The translations under genes and the position numbers were made by a program. DNA of 64,000 nt from Pacificispira spongiicola (GTDB lineage: Bacteria > Pseudomonadota > Alphaproteobacteria > UBA8366 > Aestuariispiraceae), in contig NZ_JABBNT010000003.1 in NCBI RefSeq assembly GCF_012926505.1, positions 372,001 through 436,000 on the forward strand. Direction: 5' to 3'. The notes below the pieces were generated by a model. It searched no databases, was not told where the DNA came from, and worked only from the letters and a program-made list of their open reading frames with translations. Position 1 is the stretch's first letter, and the number at the start of each line of letters is the position of its first letter. This document shows positions 62,352 through 64,000 of this stretch, piece after piece.

Positions 62352-63155
62352 TCAGACGATGAAACGGCGTTCGATCTGGCCTTCATTGTCCAACAGCGCG
62401 GCGGCCAACGGTCCGCCCCGACCGGACCCGGCGTCCAGGGACAGGGTGTATTTTCCATCGACGATCCCGGCCATGTCGGGGTCGTAGCCTCGCACGACGC
62501 GGCGGAACCCGCGATAGGGTTGGTCGATTTCCGCGAAGCTGCGCGCCGCCCACCAGAAGGCGTCGGCCTGTTTCGCCAGGGGCTTTTGAATATCCAGGCC
62601 GGTATGCACGAACAGGATCGCGCCGTCTTCGGTATAGGCGGCGCGTTTCAGGGCGGCGAACAGGGCGTCGTGGCCCGGTTCCGCCCGGGCGGCTTCGCGC
62701 ACGCGGGCGGTCCAATAGGTTAGCGCCAAGGTGCCCTTTTCCGCTTCCTTCAAGCCGTCTTCCACGCTGAACCCGAAACCGCGCAACTGCGCCGCCAGAC
62801 CGCGCTCCCCCATCCAACGCAGAACGGCGGGCGGGTCCGGGGCGAATTGCAGCTGCATCAGCTTCAGCCACATTTCCTCCTGGGCACCGCGCAGGAAGAC
62901 GATATCGTCGACATGACGGAACGGCGGATGCGACAGAAACCAGCGGCGAAAGCGGACCAATTCCTCCAACACGCCGACGGGATCCGGCCCATAACCGAAA
63001 TAGTTGCCCAGATAGACCATCCGGTCCCCGGCCTGCATTTCCGGCGCGATCATGTCGTGTAGCGTGATGAGCCGTTCCAGGTCGCCATGGATGGCGCCGA
63101 TCGCCCAGATGCGTTCGGCCGCGCGCAGGACGGTGAATTTGTCGGATTGGCTCAT
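62352..63155 (-). CDS. Metallophosphoesterase-like protein lacking the metal-binding residues (pseudophosphatase)
   Basis: The 267-residue protein has the overall PPP/ApaH-type metallophosphatase layout, but its motifs are changed. The first, usually GDxHG, is GAIHG (20-24). The second, GDxxDRG, is GNYFGYG (50-56). The third, GNHE, is GAQE (90-93). The late GH motif reads RGYDP near 230. Only the middle VHTG histidine (H184) is intact. Nearly all metal ligands are gone while the fold blocks remain, so it is predicted to be inactive and to act by binding. A GTG at 63164 is an alternative start. Confidence 0.85.
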   Translation of the reverse strand: MSQSDKFTVLRAAERIWAIGAIHGDLERLITLHDMIAPEMQAGDRMVYLGNYFGYGPDPVGVLEELVRFRRWFLSHPPFRHVDDIVFLRGAQEEMWLKLMQLQFAPDPPAVLRWMGERGLAAQLRGFGFSVEDGLKEAEKGTLALTYWTARVREAARAEPGHDALFAALKRAAYTEDGAILFVHTGLDIQKPLAKQADAFWWAARSFAEIDQPYRGFRRVVRGYDPDMAGIVDGKYTLSLDAGSGRGGPLAAALLDNEGQIERRFIV

Positions 63156-63280
63156 CTGTCTCACGGAACGGGGTGACGCAAAAATCGCTTATAGCCTTCT
63201 ACACCGAATCGGGCAGGCGTAGAAAGCGCGCTGCCGCGCCCACACCATGGGACGATTCCAAACTGTCGGGAACTTCGCTT

Positions 63281-63294
63281 TTGATCCCGATCAA
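63281..63294 (+). promoter_or_regulatory. Perfect FNR/Anr-type box
   Basis: TTGATCCCGATCAA matches the FNR consensus TTGAT-N4-ATCAA in all ten defined positions. It lies 121 bases before the chemoreceptor start at 63415. Possible -10 hexamers at 63322-63327 and 63332-63337 would put the site at roughly -46 to -57, near the activating position. The FNR-type protein encoded at 27741 is the obvious candidate to bind it. Confidence 0.65.
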
Positions 63295-63414
63295 TGTCGC
63301 GAAATGAGGGATGCAGTAGCGTGTAAATCAGTATAACTATTTCCATAAGTTCCAAAGAGAACAAGACGCGGGATCGAAACACCATGGTAATTTGGATGAA
63401 GAAGAGTGTCGGCC

Positions 63415-64000
63415 ATGCCATCGAGTTCTCTTTCCGTGAAGAAGTCTGTACCCGCACCTGAAGTTAAGGATACGCAAGACGACGCCAGCCCGGAGCGCGT
63501 ATTCAGACTTGCCGCCGATGTCGGGCAATCAGTGCGCGGTCGCACCGCGGATATCCGCGACATTACCAGTCGAACGCGAATACTGGCCCTGAACGCGCTG
63601 ATCGAATCCGCGCGCGCCGGGGATGCCGGGCGGGGTTTCGCCGTCGTGGCGAAGGAGGTGAAGGACGTTTCGGCGGAAATCGCCGATGTCGTCGGAACCC
63701 TGGAACTGGAACTTCTGTCCCGCGTCGACGAACTGGAATCCATCGGTAAGTTGCTGGTGAACAAGGTGCGCGGCGAACGGTTCGCCGATCTGGCCCTGAA
63801 CGCGGTCGAACTGATCGACCGGAATCTCTACGAACGAACCTGCGATGTGCGCTGGTGGGCGACGGACAGCGCGATCGTCGATGCGGCGGCGTCCCCGGAC
63901 AATGGCGCGGCGGCGGACTATGCGTCGAAGCGGTTGGGCGTCATTCTGGATGCCTACACGGTCTATTTGGACCTGTGGATCGCCGATGCCGACGGGACTG
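63415..64000 (+). CDS. Soluble chemoreceptor-like protein, 5' part
   Basis: The gene runs off the window end. The first 195 residues contain a short methyl-accepting-type hairpin tip ([20 protein letters not shown], then AVVAKEVK) near residue 60. Residues 110 onwards read [18 protein letters not shown], a segment I associate with a Cache-like sensor, so the signalling part precedes the sensor, the reverse of classical receptors. No membrane helix precedes the hairpin. AGAAGAG lies upstream of the ATG; a GTG at 63406 is also possible. A perfect FNR box upstream suggests expression at low oxygen. Confidence 0.75.
   Translation, partial: MPSSSLSVKKSVPAPEVKDTQDDASPERVFRLAADVGQSVRGRTADIRDITSRTRILALNALIESARAGDAGRGFAVVAKEVKDVSAEIADVVGTLELELLSRVDELESIGKLLVNKVRGERFADLALNAVELIDRNLYERTCDVRWWATDSAIVDAAASPDNGAAADYASKRLGVILDAYTVYLDLWIADADGT

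Noticed and set aside
63161-63764. Minus-strand frames across the promoter and start of the last chemoreceptor
   Set aside because: They are antisense to the chemoreceptor and cover its FNR box and promoter; no motif or ribosome site supports them.
1-64000. CRISPR arrays, tRNA or rRNA genes, insertion sequences and prophage
   Set aside because: I saw no regularly spaced repeats, cloverleaf-like segments, transposase genes with terminal repeats or phage gene blocks.

Overview
The window is a 64 kb stretch of GC-rich chromosome with dense, mostly housekeeping gene content. It looks alphaproteobacterial, most likely a Rhodospirillales-type organism. The support is the rpmH-rnpA-yidC-engB-argB order, an RnpA with the long internal insert common in alphaproteobacteria, the YcgN cysteine-cluster protein, a ScfR/RamB-type regulator divergent from isocitrate lyase, a CbiD/CobK cobalamin branch, a PHB-type acetoacetyl-CoA reductase, MeaB, a short sigma-32, several chemoreceptors and a group IV ornithine decarboxylase. 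No rRNA, tRNA, CRISPR array, insertion sequence or prophage was seen. The genus call is inference.

Layout. 1-8.4 kb: end of rdgB, hemW, a membrane diguanylate cyclase, isocitrate lyase with its divergent regulator, and a Cache/PilZ chemoreceptor. 8.4-12.6 kb: divergent cobalamin genes (ycgN-cobB-cobA to the left, cbiD-cobK to the right). 12.6-20.3 kb: ankyrin protein, a membrane-ferredoxin-adenylate cyclase fusion, TerB-like protein, AlkB, a divergent HxlR/small-protein pair, ComM, a DUF6765-type gene that looks acquired, and a small coiled-coil protein. 20.4-25.6 kb: phaB and the argB-engB-yidC-rnpA-rpmH operon. 25.6-28.6 kb: orphan histidine kinase, GNAT-like protein and an FNR-type regulator with an apparent Fe-S cysteine set. 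28.6-34.6 kb: M81 and P1/S58 peptidases with an oligopeptide ABC transporter that lacks its ATPases. 34.6-40.5 kb: gpt, degP, two tandem Bcr/CflA exporters, a YgjP-like protease and a HIT protein. 40.5-44 kb: two tandem PAS-PAS chemoreceptor paralogues. 44-46.7 kb: psuG, glycerate kinase, small protein. 46.7-52.8 kb: his cluster (hisB, hisH, hisA, hisF, hisE) interrupted by bacterioferritin, Bfd and a lipoprotein, followed by lysE and hinT. 52.8-57 kb: ornithine decarboxylase with a structured leader and a two-gene operon of unknown function. 57-64 kb: GNAT, meaB, proline iminopeptidase, a degenerate nuclease, rpoH, a metallophosphatase-like protein that has lost its metal-binding residues, and the start of a soluble chemoreceptor behind a perfect FNR box.

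Functional threads. Acetate and storage carbon (aceA, phaB, glycerate kinase, meaB) fit the local B12 genes. Oxygen and iron responses recur: the FNR-type regulator, the FNR box, bfr/bfd with Fur-like sites, PAS chemoreceptors and an HxlR sensor. The best leads for new biology are the inactive metallophosphatase (62352-63155), the unknown two-gene operon (54452-56982), the HxlR divergon with twin operators (about 16380-16440) and the acquired DUF6765-type gene (18510-19685).
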